The notes under the pieces are model-generated. The model saw only the letters and a program-made list of their open reading frames with translations. It searched no databases and was not told where the DNA came from. A stretch of DNA of 64,000 nt from Anaerolineae bacterium (GTDB lineage: Bacteria > Chloroflexota > Anaerolineae > Aggregatilineales > Phototrophicaceae), in the NCBI GenBank assembly GCA_020849765.1, contig JADLAY010000027.1, forward strand, positions 38,096 through 102,095, given 5' to 3'. Below are positions 35,702 to 44,452 of this stretch, in pieces (within the stretch, counting starts at the first letter, position 1; the number at the start of each line of letters is the position of its first letter). The position numbers and the translations under genes were made by a program.

Positions 35702-36898
35702 ATGACAGGTGCTCGCCGTGCCGCCGTCTTCGTTCTATCCGTCGCCGTGTTGTGGCTCTTTGCATTGTTGCCCGCCCGCGCGCAATCAACGCCGCTGGGG
35801 GCGCCGTTGATCGCGGCGGCGAGCGCCCAGCTTGACCGCATCGTGCTCTACGATCTCTCCGGCGGGCGACGCGAACTACGCTTCGATACGCGCGAGCATA
35901 TGGTGTGGGATTTCACGCCCGATGGCTGCCGCATCGTCTTCACGCTCGACGAACCCGGCGGCGTATCGCGCATCTACAGTGCCCGTCTGGATGGGAGCGA
36001 CTTGCGCCCGCTCGTGCAGTTCGCCGATCTGCCGACGCAGGATTGGAGCGAATGGGAGCCGGTGGTCAACCCGATCGACGGGCGCATCGCTTTCACCCTT
36101 TTCCGCCGCGAGACCCCACCCGGCAGTCCGGTCGAAGAGACCTATCACATCGCCTGGATACCGGCGGAGGGCGGCGCGCCGCAGTTCTACAGCGTCAGCG
36201 GTGACGAGCATTCGCCTGTCTGGTCGCATGATGGCGCGTGGCTGGCCTACGTCGCTTATGATGGGCGCATTCCCGGCCCGGACATCTTTTCGACTGTGCC
36301 GCCGACTGAGACGAGCGGCGCGACCCCCGTACCGAAAGAGCAGCTGCTCAACGAAGCCGATCTTTGGGTCGTCAGCGTCGACGGGGGGACGAAATATCGT
36401 CTGACCGCCTTCCCGACAGGCAGTGTCAACCGCCCGGTCTGGTCGCCGGATGACCTCCTGATCGAGTTTTTCTACTCGCCGCGCGCGAACAACGACACCG
36501 TGTGGATGATCGGCAATGCGGACGCCGCCATTCCGACGCAGCTTAACTTCGAGTGGATGCTGGGGCTGGACGCGACCTGGCTGCCGGATGGCAATGCCAT
36601 CCTGGCGACGATGCGCGATTTCCAGGGCATCACCGAAAACCGGCTGTGGCAGGTGCCGCTGGTCGGCAACGCGGATACCGAAGCTGTGCAGTATCCGCTG
36701 GATTCAGCGCTGCGCTTCATCGACTACCCGCGTTTTAGCGCCGATGGGCGCTTCCTGGCGCTGCGCAGCGAATATCATCTGGCGGTGATCGATACGACTA
36801 CCGGGGGCTGGGCCTGGCTGGACGATTCGAACCCCGGTAACACACCGCCGGCTTGGAGCCCGGCAGCCTACACGGGCGAGACAGCGTGTACGGAATAG
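35702..36898 (+). CDS. Secreted TolB-like beta-propeller protein
   Basis: A 398-residue exoprotein: signal peptide [28 protein letters not shown], followed by repeated PD40/WD40-like TolB propeller blades, recognised by [73 protein letters not shown] and [13 protein letters not shown]. Each ends in the usual Trp/Phe-Ser-Pro-Asp-Gly turn. No catalytic domain is present. TolB-type propellers bind peptide or protein partners; the partner is unknown. A TACAAT element at 35655-35660 may be the -10 of its promoter, but no convincing -35 is seen. Confidence 0.8.
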   Translation: MTGARRAAVFVLSVAVLWLFALLPARAQSTPLGAPLIAAASAQLDRIVLYDLSGGRRELRFDTREHMVWDFTPDGCRIVFTLDEPGGVSRIYSARLDGSDLRPLVQFADLPTQDWSEWEPVVNPIDGRIAFTLFRRETPPGSPVEETYHIAWIPAEGGAPQFYSVSGDEHSPVWSHDGAWLAYVAYDGRIPGPDIFSTVPPTETSGATPVPKEQLLNEADLWVVSVDGGTKYRLTAFPTGSVNRPVWSPDDLLIEFFYSPRANNDTVWMIGNADAAIPTQLNFEWMLGLDATWLPDGNAILATMRDFQGITENRLWQVPLVGNADTEAVQYPLDSALRFIDYPRFSADGRFLALRSEYHLAVIDTTTGGWAWLDDSNPGNTPPAWSPAAYTGETACTE

Positions 36899-36971
36899 AC
36901 TCTTGCACGCGTCTGCTAGAATGATCGCGAGAGGCCGGAATCGTGGCCGAGTGGGTTGTTTCGAGGCGAAT

Positions 36972-38000
36972 GTGAAGATGGACACACACGCGAGAGTGAT
37001 GTTACGTCGGGCACTCCTGTGGGCGGCGGCGCTCGCCGTCGTGACGCTGCTCCTGGTGGCGGTGATCGGCACCGGGCAGGATGCGGGCACCATCATCAGC
37101 ATCTTCAGCACGCGGTTCCTCGGCATTTTCATCGAAGCGACGCCTTTCCTGCTCCTTGGCACGCTGGCATCGGGCTTGATCGACGCCTTCGTCACCCCGG
37201 ATGACATCGCGCGCTTCGTCCCACGTAACAAGATTCTGGCGACGATTGTTGGCTCGCTATTGGGCTTTCTCTTTCCCGTATGCGAATGCGGCGTCGTGCC
37301 GGTCGTTCGCCGCCTATTCACCAAGGGCCTGCCGATGAGCGTCGGTGTGACCTTTCTGCTCGCCGCACCCGTCATCAACCCGGTCGTGCTCGTCAGCACG
37401 GCGGTCGCTTTCGGCATCGGCCCGACGTTGATCGGGCGCGTGGTCATCACGATTGTGGTCGCGGTCACAGTCGGGCTGATCTTTGCGCTGGGCGCACGTC
37501 CGCAGGAAGTGCTGCGCCCGCAGGCGATGGCGCCGGTCATGGGCGGCTCAAGCGAGATCATCCCGCTCTATCCGCGGCGCAAGTCGCTCGGCGTTGGGCT
37601 AAAGGATGCCCTGCGGCTGGCGGGCGACGAATTTTTCGAGATGGGGCGCTACCTGATCATCGGCACGCTGCTGGCGGCGACCATGCAAACGCTCGTCAGC
37701 CAGGACGTGCTGATCGCGCTGGGGCGCGGCCCGGTCGTCTCTGTGCTCGTTATGCAGGCGCTGGCTTTCCTGCTCAGTGTGTGCTCGACGGTCGATGCGT
37801 TCCTGGCGCTGGCTTTTGCCGGGACGTTCACGACTGGCTCGGTGCTGGCCTTCCTCACCTTCGGGCCGATGGTCGACATCAAGAGCACATTGATGTTCGC
37901 CGGGGTGTTCAAGGGGCGCGTCGTCTTCTATCTGATCCTGCTGCCGCTGCTGCTGACGATGTGGATCGGCATCTGGCTCAACCTGAACATCACCTTCTAG
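36972..38000 (+). CDS. YraQ/ArsP-family permease (DUF318-type)
   Basis: An integral membrane protein of about 342 residues with some eight helices. Duplicated family motifs are visible: [62 protein letters not shown], and in the second half [35 protein letters not shown]. Homologues include the methylarsenite exporter ArsP and uncharacterised YraQ transporters; the cysteine pair CEC could bind a metal or metalloid. Start is uncertain: GTG 36972 (GAGG five bases ahead) or ATG 36978. It stands alone, with no arsenic gene nearby, so substrate is open. Confidence 0.82.
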   Translation: MKMDTHARVMLRRALLWAAALAVVTLLLVAVIGTGQDAGTIISIFSTRFLGIFIEATPFLLLGTLASGLIDAFVTPDDIARFVPRNKILATIVGSLLGFLFPVCECGVVPVVRRLFTKGLPMSVGVTFLLAAPVINPVVLVSTAVAFGIGPTLIGRVVITIVVAVTVGLIFALGARPQEVLRPQAMAPVMGGSSEIIPLYPRRKSLGVGLKDALRLAGDEFFEMGRYLIIGTLLAATMQTLVSQDVLIALGRGPVVSVLVMQALAFLLSVCSTVDAFLALAFAGTFTTGSVLAFLTFGPMVDIKSTLMFAGVFKGRVVFYLILLPLLLTMWIGIWLNLNITF

Positions 38001-38001
38001 A

Positions 38002-39150
38002 TCAATCGCCCGGCGACGTGATGACCTGCCGGGGCACGCGTGGCAAAATGCTGCACACGACCTCGTAGTTGATCGTGCCGAGATTGCGACCGATCTCTTC
38101 GGCGCTGATGCGTTCGTCCCCCTGCGCGCCGAGCAGCACGACCTCGTCGCCGATACGCACGTCGGGGATTGCCGAGATGTCGATCATCGTCTTTTCCATG
38201 CTGACGCGCCCAATGATCGGCGCGTGCATCCCGCCGACCAACACCTCTCTCTGATGTGATGGCGCGCGGCGCAGGCCGTCGGCATAGCCGACCGGCATGA
38301 CAGCGATGCGCGTCTCACGCTCGGTCACGTAGGTGTTGCCGTAGCCCACGGTGTGGCCGGGCGGCAGCGTCTTGACTGACGCGACCACGCTCTTCCAGGT
38401 CAGTGCGGGGCGGAAATCGGGCGGGGCTGGCACAAGCTCCGAGGGCGACAGGCCGTACATCGCCAGCCCGACGCGCACCAGATCGAAGTGGCTGTCCGGC
38501 GCGCCCAGCGTCCCGGCGGAGTTGGCTGCATGGGCATATTTGAGCGCTTTGCCATCTGCGCGCAGTTGGTCGACCACCGCTCCAAAGGTGCGCACCTGCT
38601 CGGCGGTGAAGGCCGCGTCTTCATCGGCGACGGGGAAGTGGGTGTAGATGCCCTCGAAATCGAGCTGCGAGCATGCCTCGAACAGCGGCGCGAGCCGATC
38701 TCCGGCACCGGGGAGAAACCCCAGACGGCCCATACCCGTATCGATCTTGAGGTGCACGCGCAGGCGCTGTCGTGCCTTTTCTGCTTCGCGCTGATAATCC
38801 GCGGCGAGCGCCTCGTCGTAGACGGTCAACGTGAGATCGTGCGCCAGGGCCAGCGGGACAGCTTCGGGCGGCGCGTAGCTCAGGATCAGGATGGGCGCGT
38901 GGATGCCCGCCGTGCGCAGAATCAGCGCTTCTTCGAGGTTGGCGACCGCCAGATGCGACGCGCCGTGGGCGAGCGCTGTGCGTGCGACGTCGACCGCGCC
39001 ATGGCCATAGCCATCCGCTTTGACGACCGCCATCAGCGCCACGCGCGGCCCGACGATTTGTTTGAGACGGCGCACGTTATGCGCGATGGCGTCGAGATCG
39101 ACCTCGACCCAGGTCGGGCGTAAACGATATGAAATATCGGGATCTATCAT
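38002..39150 (-). CDS. alr: Alanine racemase
   Basis: PLP enzyme making D-alanine for peptidoglycan, 382 residues. The PLP lysine is Lys44 in VVKADGYGHGA; the catalytic tyrosine region is TVGYGNTYVTER; the dimer and PLP-phosphate segments include AHAANSAGTL, RVGLAMYGLSPSE and PVGYADGLRRAPS. The ATG at 39150 is preferred over the in-frame TTG at 39180 because it gives the usual short N-terminus before RPTWVEVDLDAI. It is convergent with the permease gene, whose stop lies at 38000, and divergent from tgt. Confidence 0.93.
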   Translation of the reverse strand: MIDPDISYRLRPTWVEVDLDAIAHNVRRLKQIVGPRVALMAVVKADGYGHGAVDVARTALAHGASHLAVANLEEALILRTAGIHAPILILSYAPPEAVPLALAHDLTLTVYDEALAADYQREAEKARQRLRVHLKIDTGMGRLGFLPGAGDRLAPLFEACSQLDFEGIYTHFPVADEDAAFTAEQVRTFGAVVDQLRADGKALKYAHAANSAGTLGAPDSHFDLVRVGLAMYGLSPSELVPAPPDFRPALTWKSVVASVKTLPPGHTVGYGNTYVTERETRIAVMPVGYADGLRRAPSHQREVLVGGMHAPIIGRVSMEKTMIDISAIPDVRIGDEVVLLGAQGDERISAEEIGRNLGTINYEVVCSILPRVPRQVITSPGD

Positions 39151-39228
39151 GATATAGGTTGGCTGACCAATGACTGCCAAAAGCTAACGACTTATAATTT
39201 ACTCTTTGCCGTACTGGAAAGCGATGAT

Positions 39229-40338
39229 ATGAGCTTCGAATTCGAACGGTTGGCCGCCGATGGCCGCGCGCGCGCCGGTATTCTGCATACGCCGCACGGC
39301 GACATCCCGACGCCAGTCTTCGCGCCGGTGGGAACGCAGGCCACCGTCAAGGCCGTCCCGCCGCGCGACCTGCGTGAGATCGGTGCCTCGCTCGTGTTGT
39401 CGAACACCTATCATCTCTACCTGCGCCCTGGCGACGAACTCGTGCGCGACATGGGCGGGCTGCATCACTTCATGGCCTGGAATGGGCCGATCCTGACCGA
39501 CTCCGGCGGCTTCCAGGTCTTCAGCCTGGCGCAGATCAACAAGATCGACGATCAAGGCGTGACCTTCCGCAGCCACATCGACGGCAGCAAGCATCGCTTC
39601 ACGCCCGAAAAATCGATGGAGATCCAGGAACATCTCGGCGGCGACATCATCATGGCTTTCGATCAATGCCCGCAGCCGACCGACCGCGCCATTGTCGAGA
39701 AGGCGGTCGCCCGCACCAATGCCTGGGCTGTTCGCTCGCGTGAGGCGCATCCTGATGACAGCGTGCAAGCGTTGTTCGGCATTCAGCAGGGCGGCATCTT
39801 TGAGGATCTGCGTGCGCAGTCATCGGCCACGCTGACGGGGTTGGGCTTTCCCGGCTATGCCATCGGCGGCCTCGCTGTCGGCGAAACCAAGGCGCAGATG
39901 TACCAGGCGCTCGATTTTTCTGTGCCGATGCTGCCCGAAGATCGACCGCGGTATCTGATGGGTGTCGGCGCGCCGGATGACCTGGTCAACGCGGCGCTGC
40001 GCGGCGTCGACATCTTCGATTGCGTCATGCCGACACGCATTGCACGCCACGGCGCGGTCTTCACGCCAGACGGTACAACCAATATGCGCAATCTTGAACA
40101 CGCGCGGGCTGAAACGCAAATAGATGATACGTGTTCTTGTTATTGTTGCCAGAACTTCTCGCGCGCATATTTGCGTCATCTGGTAAAAGCTGGGGAGCTT
40201 TTGGGCCACTACTTGCTGAGTGTCCACAACATTCGGTTCTTGATCCGGCATATGGAGCGTATCCGACAGGCGATCTTCGAAGGTCAATTGCAGGCGTATG
40301 CTGACGCGTTTCTTGCGCGCTATCTCCAGAATCCGTAA
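39229..40338 (+). CDS. tgt: Queuine/preQ1 tRNA-guanine transglycosylase
   Basis: Exchanges guanine-34 for the queuosine precursor preQ1 in tRNAs with GUN anticodons. The nucleophile and base-recognition segments are LTDSGGFQVFSL, GGDIIMAFDQCP, FGIQQGGIFEDLR, GGLAVGE and FDCVMPTRIARHG. The zinc site is visible as CSCYCCQNFSRAYLRHL plus a His (LSVHN). Length of 369 residues is normal. Note that the last 80 codons are richer in AT-ending codons than the rest. It works with queG, at 1147-2301, in the same pathway. Confidence 0.95.
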   Translation: MSFEFERLAADGRARAGILHTPHGDIPTPVFAPVGTQATVKAVPPRDLREIGASLVLSNTYHLYLRPGDELVRDMGGLHHFMAWNGPILTDSGGFQVFSLAQINKIDDQGVTFRSHIDGSKHRFTPEKSMEIQEHLGGDIIMAFDQCPQPTDRAIVEKAVARTNAWAVRSREAHPDDSVQALFGIQQGGIFEDLRAQSSATLTGLGFPGYAIGGLAVGETKAQMYQALDFSVPMLPEDRPRYLMGVGAPDDLVNAALRGVDIFDCVMPTRIARHGAVFTPDGTTNMRNLEHARAETQIDDTCSCYCCQNFSRAYLRHLVKAGELLGHYLLSVHNIRFLIRHMERIRQAIFEGQLQAYADAFLARYLQNP

Positions 40339-40457
40339 TGACCGTGCGAGAGGGGGAACCGGGGTGACGTATTTCGCGGTGGCGGATCGATCTCGCCTGC
40401 GCATGCCTGCGCGGCATAGTAGATCGTGCTGGCGTATTGCGCTATGCTCAGGATGAT

Positions 40458-41297
40458 ATGGGGCGAGCCAGACACACTTTCGTTGCAGTCGCATTTACTC
40501 TAGTGAGCTGTAGCACTCAGATCACTCCTGCCGCGACTCCGATCTCGCAGTTGACTTCACTGCGTGTCTATGCCACCACTGCTGCTACCCCTTTGCTCTA
40601 CGACCTCACTTCTGCATACCGACAACAGCAAGATCCACAGGCCGTATTTGAGCTGGCTAGCGGTAGTTACGCCACCATGGCGGAGCGCATCCTGCGCGAG
40701 GACGGATCGTATTTTTTCAGCCATCACCTGCCGGATGACATCGACAGTCCGCAAAGCCCATTCTGGGCGGCGCCCATCGGGCAGGATGCGCTGGCGATCC
40801 TCGTCAATCCGAGCAACCCCGCCCTGGGCATCAGCCTGGACGAATTGCGGACGATCTACGCGGGCCGCATTCAACGCTGGGACTCCGTCGGCGGAAATGA
40901 CGAGCCAATCGTCGTCGTCGCGCGTGACGAGTCATCCGGGATGCGCGCGGAGTTCGAGGCGCTGGTCATGGGCGGGCAGGCGACGTCACCGGCGGCGCAG
41001 GTCGTGCCCTCCAACCAGGCAATGGCGGAAACCATCGCCCGGCTGCCCGGCACCATCGGCTACGGCTCGCTCAGCGATCTATCGCCGCAGGTGAGCGCGC
41101 TGCCGATCAATGGCGTGATACCGAGTGCGGACACTGTCTACGACCGCACCTATCCGCTGCGCCTGACCATGTACGTCGTCGGGCGATCAGAGCCGCGCGA
41201 AGATCTACCGGATATGCGCGCCTTCATCGGCTGGGTGCAGAGTCCCGCCGGGCAAACGGTCGTCGCTCAGCGCTACACACCATTGCTGCGGCCATGA
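40458..41297 (+). CDS. PstS-like periplasmic-binding lipoprotein
   Basis: A 279-residue substrate-binding protein of the phosphate-binding (PstS-like) type. It opens MGRARHTFVAVAFTLVSC with a lipobox-like LVSC. Typical PstS-like segments follow: LASGSYATMAERIL, AILVNPSNPALGISLDELRTIYAGRIQRWDSVGG, VVVARDESSGMRAEFEALVMGG, and GTIGYGSLSDL. ATG 40458 lies behind AGGA; the frame is open from 40437. No permease or ATPase gene is adjacent, so the ligand is uncertain (phosphate or a similar oxyanion; some homologues act in tungstate or cell-envelope sensing). Confidence 0.78.
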   Translation: MGRARHTFVAVAFTLVSCSTQITPAATPISQLTSLRVYATTAATPLLYDLTSAYRQQQDPQAVFELASGSYATMAERILREDGSYFFSHHLPDDIDSPQSPFWAAPIGQDALAILVNPSNPALGISLDELRTIYAGRIQRWDSVGGNDEPIVVVARDESSGMRAEFEALVMGGQATSPAAQVVPSNQAMAETIARLPGTIGYGSLSDLSPQVSALPINGVIPSADTVYDRTYPLRLTMYVVGRSEPREDLPDMRAFIGWVQSPAGQTVVAQRYTPLLRP

Positions 41298-41303
41298 TCG
41301 GCG

Positions 41304-41729
41304 TCACAGCGCAGGCGTCGCCGTAATCAGGCTTTCCAGGGCGACTTGCGCACCGCTGAAGAGTGTTGCCATCAGGGCGAACAACAGGATGAAAGTCAGC
41401 AGCCAGAAGCTGAACAGCGCCAGGTCGCGCCAGAAGCGTATGCGTGAGCGAGACTTCGCTTGTTCGATATCAGACGAGCGCAGCCGGTAGAGTGCCCCGG
41501 CAGCCGCCCAATTATCCGGGTTGATGCGCAGCACATTTTCGAGGCAAACCGCACTCTGATCGAGCGAATCGACGACCACGCTCATCCACAGCCAGGCGTC
41601 TTCAAAGTCGCCGTTCTCGCCGATCAACTCGCGCAGCAGACTACGCGCCTCGTCGCGCCGGTTGGCCTTGACCAGCTCGATCGCGTCCAGCAGACGGTCG
41701 ATCCGATCGGCGGCTTGCGTGTCGGTCAT
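41304..41729 (-). CDS. Small TPR-like protein with C-terminal membrane helix
   Basis: A 141-residue protein. The N-terminal half has two TPR-like helical pairs (AIELVKANRRDEARSLLRELIGENG, AVCLENVLRINPDNWAAAGALYRL), the kind often annotated as tetratricopeptide or DUF-type modules in Chloroflexota. The C-terminus has one long hydrophobic helix (LALFSFWLLTFILLFALMATLF) with the tail outside. No enzyme motif is seen. Its start overlaps the end of the LmbE gene by four bases, so translation is coupled. Confidence 0.7.
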   Translation of the reverse strand: MTDTQAADRIDRLLDAIELVKANRRDEARSLLRELIGENGDFEDAWLWMSVVVDSLDQSAVCLENVLRINPDNWAAAGALYRLRSSDIEQAKSRSRIRFWRDLALFSFWLLTFILLFALMATLFSGAQVALESLITATPAL

Positions 41730-42601
41730 GTGGTCGCGGTGGTGTCGCTATCCGGGCGCACGCCGGTGAAGACATCTGTCTCGTCGATGTGACCGTTTGC
41801 TGGTGGTGGATAGACGCGCGTCAGACCCTGCCAGGGCGCGATCACTTTGCGCAGCCACAGCGGCACGGTCGTACTGCGCCCGCCGAGCTGGCTGGCATGG
41901 CAGGCGCTCGCCTCGTCCCAGATCGTGTAGTAATCGCGGATGTCGATCTTGCTGTGCGTCGGCTCGACGTTGTCGAGCACCATTTGCAGGTCGATGTCGT
42001 GGTTGACGCCGAGCTTGCGTGGATCTTTGCCGCGCAAGCGAGTCATCACGATGCCATAGCGCACAATCGTCGCCGGGATGCTGGTGTAGTAGAGCTTCTG
42101 CGGCGCATAGGGCGCCAGGTCGCCGGTGACGTATTCCGGCTTGCCCGCCAGTGAGAAGGCTGCCGTCGTCGCCTTCTGGATGGCAATGTGATCGGGGTGG
42201 CCATAACCGCCGTACTTGTTGAACGTCACCACCACCTGGGGGCGCACCTGGCGGATGACTTCGACCACGCGGCGTATAACCTCGTCTTGCGGCGCTTGCC
42301 ACAGACATTCAGAGTTCTCGCTCGTCGCAGAACCCATCATGCCGCTATCCATGTATCCCAGCGTGAAGACCTTCTTGAAGCCGAGCTTGGCCGAGGCGCA
42401 GGCCAACTCGGCAAGACGAAGTTCGGCAATCGAGCTGTAGCCGTTCAGGAATTCAGGCTTCACGGTGCCCACGTCGCCATTGGTGGCACAGATCAGGTAA
42501 GTATCCACACCCTGCGCTACGTACTTCGCGATCATACCGCCGGAGCCAAAGCTCTCGTCATCGGGGTGGGCAAGTGAAAACAGCATACGGCGGTCAGACA
42601 T
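41726..42601 (-). CDS. LmbE/PIG-L-family zinc deacetylase
   Basis: A de-N-acetylase of the LmbE/GlcNAc-PI family, 291 residues. The zinc motif is SLAHPDDESFG (AHPDDE) at the start and the second His lies in GYGHPDHIAIQ. Relatives include MshB and BshB, which deacetylate sugar intermediates of mycothiol and bacillithiol, but no other thiol-synthesis gene is nearby. ATG 42601 (MSDRRMLF) is preferred to 42604 by one residue only. Length and the C-terminal TIWDEASACHASQLGG are family-typical. It is co-translated with the TPR-like gene. Confidence 0.85.
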   Translation of the reverse strand: MSDRRMLFSLAHPDDESFGSGGMIAKYVAQGVDTYLICATNGDVGTVKPEFLNGYSSIAELRLAELACASAKLGFKKVFTLGYMDSGMMGSATSENSECLWQAPQDEVIRRVVEVIRQVRPQVVVTFNKYGGYGHPDHIAIQKATTAAFSLAGKPEYVTGDLAPYAPQKLYYTSIPATIVRYGIVMTRLRGKDPRKLGVNHDIDLQMVLDNVEPTHSKIDIRDYYTIWDEASACHASQLGGRSTTVPLWLRKVIAPWQGLTRVYPPPANGHIDETDVFTGVRPDSDTTATT

Positions 42602-42604
42602 CAT

Positions 42605-42895
42605 TCGAACTCCACACTCTCACTATCGTTGTCATTGTCAGGGGGAACGGGTCCGCATCTGCCATTATAAATCGGTCAAAACGGGCCGTGAATGAGAAGT
42701 TGCCGAGCAGTCTCGCGGATACTCTCACGTGTTTCGATTCTGCGGAATGGCCCCTCATAGCTTTGGACGACAGGTTCAGCGTAGTCCTTTCGTCAGGTTA
42801 TAAGCCCTATCCATTCGCTAGTATCACTCCTATACTTAGCGCCGCCCCACACCCGGTGGCGCAGACTGAATTCGCAGTTCGATAGAGGAATGCCC
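42605..42895. other. Intergenic region between divergent genes
   Basis: About 290 bases between the divergent LmbE and DUF3048 genes. No credible gene was found. TATACT at 42831-42836 could be a -10 for the DUF3048 gene, but no good -35 is visible. AGAGGA at 42884-42889 is its ribosome-binding site. Confidence 0.4.
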
Positions 42896-44254
42896 ATGCG
42901 TAAGACGGCCAGCGCACTCGTCATCCTGCTCTGTTCGCTGTCGTTGTTGCTGAACATTGCCAGTGCTCAGGATACCGACATCGTCTTTGCGACCAATACA
43001 CCCGCTGTCAGCCAACTCGATCCCTTCGTCACCAACACACCATCCGGGCCGACCAACCCGCCACCAACGGCCACACTCACGCTGACGCCGACGGCCACCA
43101 CGACCAGCACGCCCACGGCGACGCCGACGGCAACCGATACACCCTCACCGACGCCGATACCCTTGGGTCCGAGCGTCTTCCCTGAAGGCATCAACGCGCT
43201 CACCGGGCTGCCATTCCCCAATGCGGACGCCGAAGCGCGCCGCAACTTGCTGGTGAAAATTTCGAACTTCCCGCCTGAGGTGCGCCCGCAGAGCGGAGTC
43301 AACCAGGCGGACGTCGTCTGGGAGTACGAGGTCGAAGGCGGTGTCACGCGCTTGGCAGCCATCTTCCGCAGCAATTCGCCCGATCACGTGGGGCCGGTGC
43401 GCAGCGGCCGCCTGATGGATCTCGAACTGGTGCCGATGTATCAGGCGCTGTTCCTCTATTCGGGAGCGAGCGAGCCTGTCCAGCAGATGTTCATGCGTGC
43501 ACCCTGGGGTTTGCAGATCATTTCGCCGAGCGTTGGCGACAACTGCGAAGAGGCGGGCTTCTGCCGCTTCCCGCGCGATGGTGTGGCCTTCGAGCATACG
43601 TTGTACGTCGATTTGAACGTTGCCTGGGATCGCGCCACGCGCCGCGGCGTCAACACCGGCTATCGCGCGCGTGGGTTCGCCTTCAACGAAACTCTTGACC
43701 CCGGCGGCACGCCCGCCAACGACATCTACATCGATTGGTACGGGCACGTTAGTGCGCGCTGGCAGTACGATCCGGCGACGGGCCACTATCTGCGCTATAC
43801 CGACGACGTGCCGCACATGGACGCGCTCGATAACACGCAGCTGTGGACGGATAACCTGGTCGTGCTCGAAGTCGAACACGAAGAGCGCCCGGATCTGTTT
43901 GAGCCGGAAAGCCGCAGTGCCTCGCAGCAGATCAACCTCTGGGATCAGGGGCGCGCTTACCTGTTCCGCGATGGCCAGTATTATCAGGGCTTCTGGCGCC
44001 GGGCCTGCGACGCCAATCTGGCTGAAACGCCGACCCCGGTCGTTGGCGCGGTGGTCGATCGCTGCTACAGCAAAGAAGGCACCGCTATCCAGATCATCTA
44101 CGGCAACAACCAGTCGATCATGATGAAGCCCGGTCGTACCTGGGTCGAGGTCGTGCGCTTCCTCGGCAATGCCGTCATTGACACCAACTATGCCGACATG
44201 GCTGCGACTGGTACCGCGGTTCAACTGAACGCCACACCGTCTGCCGGTTCCTGA
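42896..44254 (+). CDS. Secreted DUF3048 protein (YerB-like) with Thr/Pro linker
   Basis: A 452-residue exported protein: signal peptide MRKTASALVILLCSLSLLLNIASAQ, then a TPTATPTAT-type linker of about 50 residues, then a DUF3048 domain. Typical segments are NALTGLPFPNADAEARRNLLVKISNFPPEVRPQSGVNQADVVWEYEVEGG, HVGPVRSGRLMDLELVPMY, FLYSGASEP and the C-terminal IIYGNNQSIMMKPGRTWVEVVR. YerB of Bacillus is a lipoprotein of this family with unknown activity. ATG 42896 is chosen because AGAGGA lies six bases ahead. It ends in a hairpin terminator. Confidence 0.85.
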   Translation: MRKTASALVILLCSLSLLLNIASAQDTDIVFATNTPAVSQLDPFVTNTPSGPTNPPPTATLTLTPTATTTSTPTATPTATDTPSPTPIPLGPSVFPEGINALTGLPFPNADAEARRNLLVKISNFPPEVRPQSGVNQADVVWEYEVEGGVTRLAAIFRSNSPDHVGPVRSGRLMDLELVPMYQALFLYSGASEPVQQMFMRAPWGLQIISPSVGDNCEEAGFCRFPRDGVAFEHTLYVDLNVAWDRATRRGVNTGYRARGFAFNETLDPGGTPANDIYIDWYGHVSARWQYDPATGHYLRYTDDVPHMDALDNTQLWTDNLVVLEVEHEERPDLFEPESRSASQQINLWDQGRAYLFRDGQYYQGFWRRACDANLAETPTPVVGAVVDRCYSKEGTAIQIIYGNNQSIMMKPGRTWVEVVRFLGNAVIDTNYADMAATGTAVQLNATPSAGS

Positions 44255-44278
44255 ACCGGTCGCGTTCGCATTTTAAAG

Positions 44279-44330
44279 CGAGTCATCCCGGGGCGCTTAC
44301 ACTGGTGAGCGAATCGGGATGACTCGTTTT
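44279..44330 (+). terminator. Rho-independent-type terminator after the DUF3048 gene
   Basis: Perfect 12-base arms CGAGTCATCCCG (44279-44290) and CGGGATGACTCG (44315-44326) with a 24-base loop, followed directly by TTTT. Confidence 0.8.
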
Positions 44331-44452
44331 CTGTAGAAAAAGCGCGTCTTTGCACATAAGTTATTGACTGGTTTTGTGATGATGAAAGGCCGTTAGGAAA
44401 CACTTTGGGAAACGTTATCCGCACAGAACGAGTTTCTGGTGAGGGGAATCGA

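Noticed and set aside
36933..36980. tRNA-like stretch (GTGGCCGAGTGGG)
   Set aside because: Resembles the D-arm of Leu/Ser tRNAs, but there is no anticodon stem, T-arm or 3' acceptor to pair with it.
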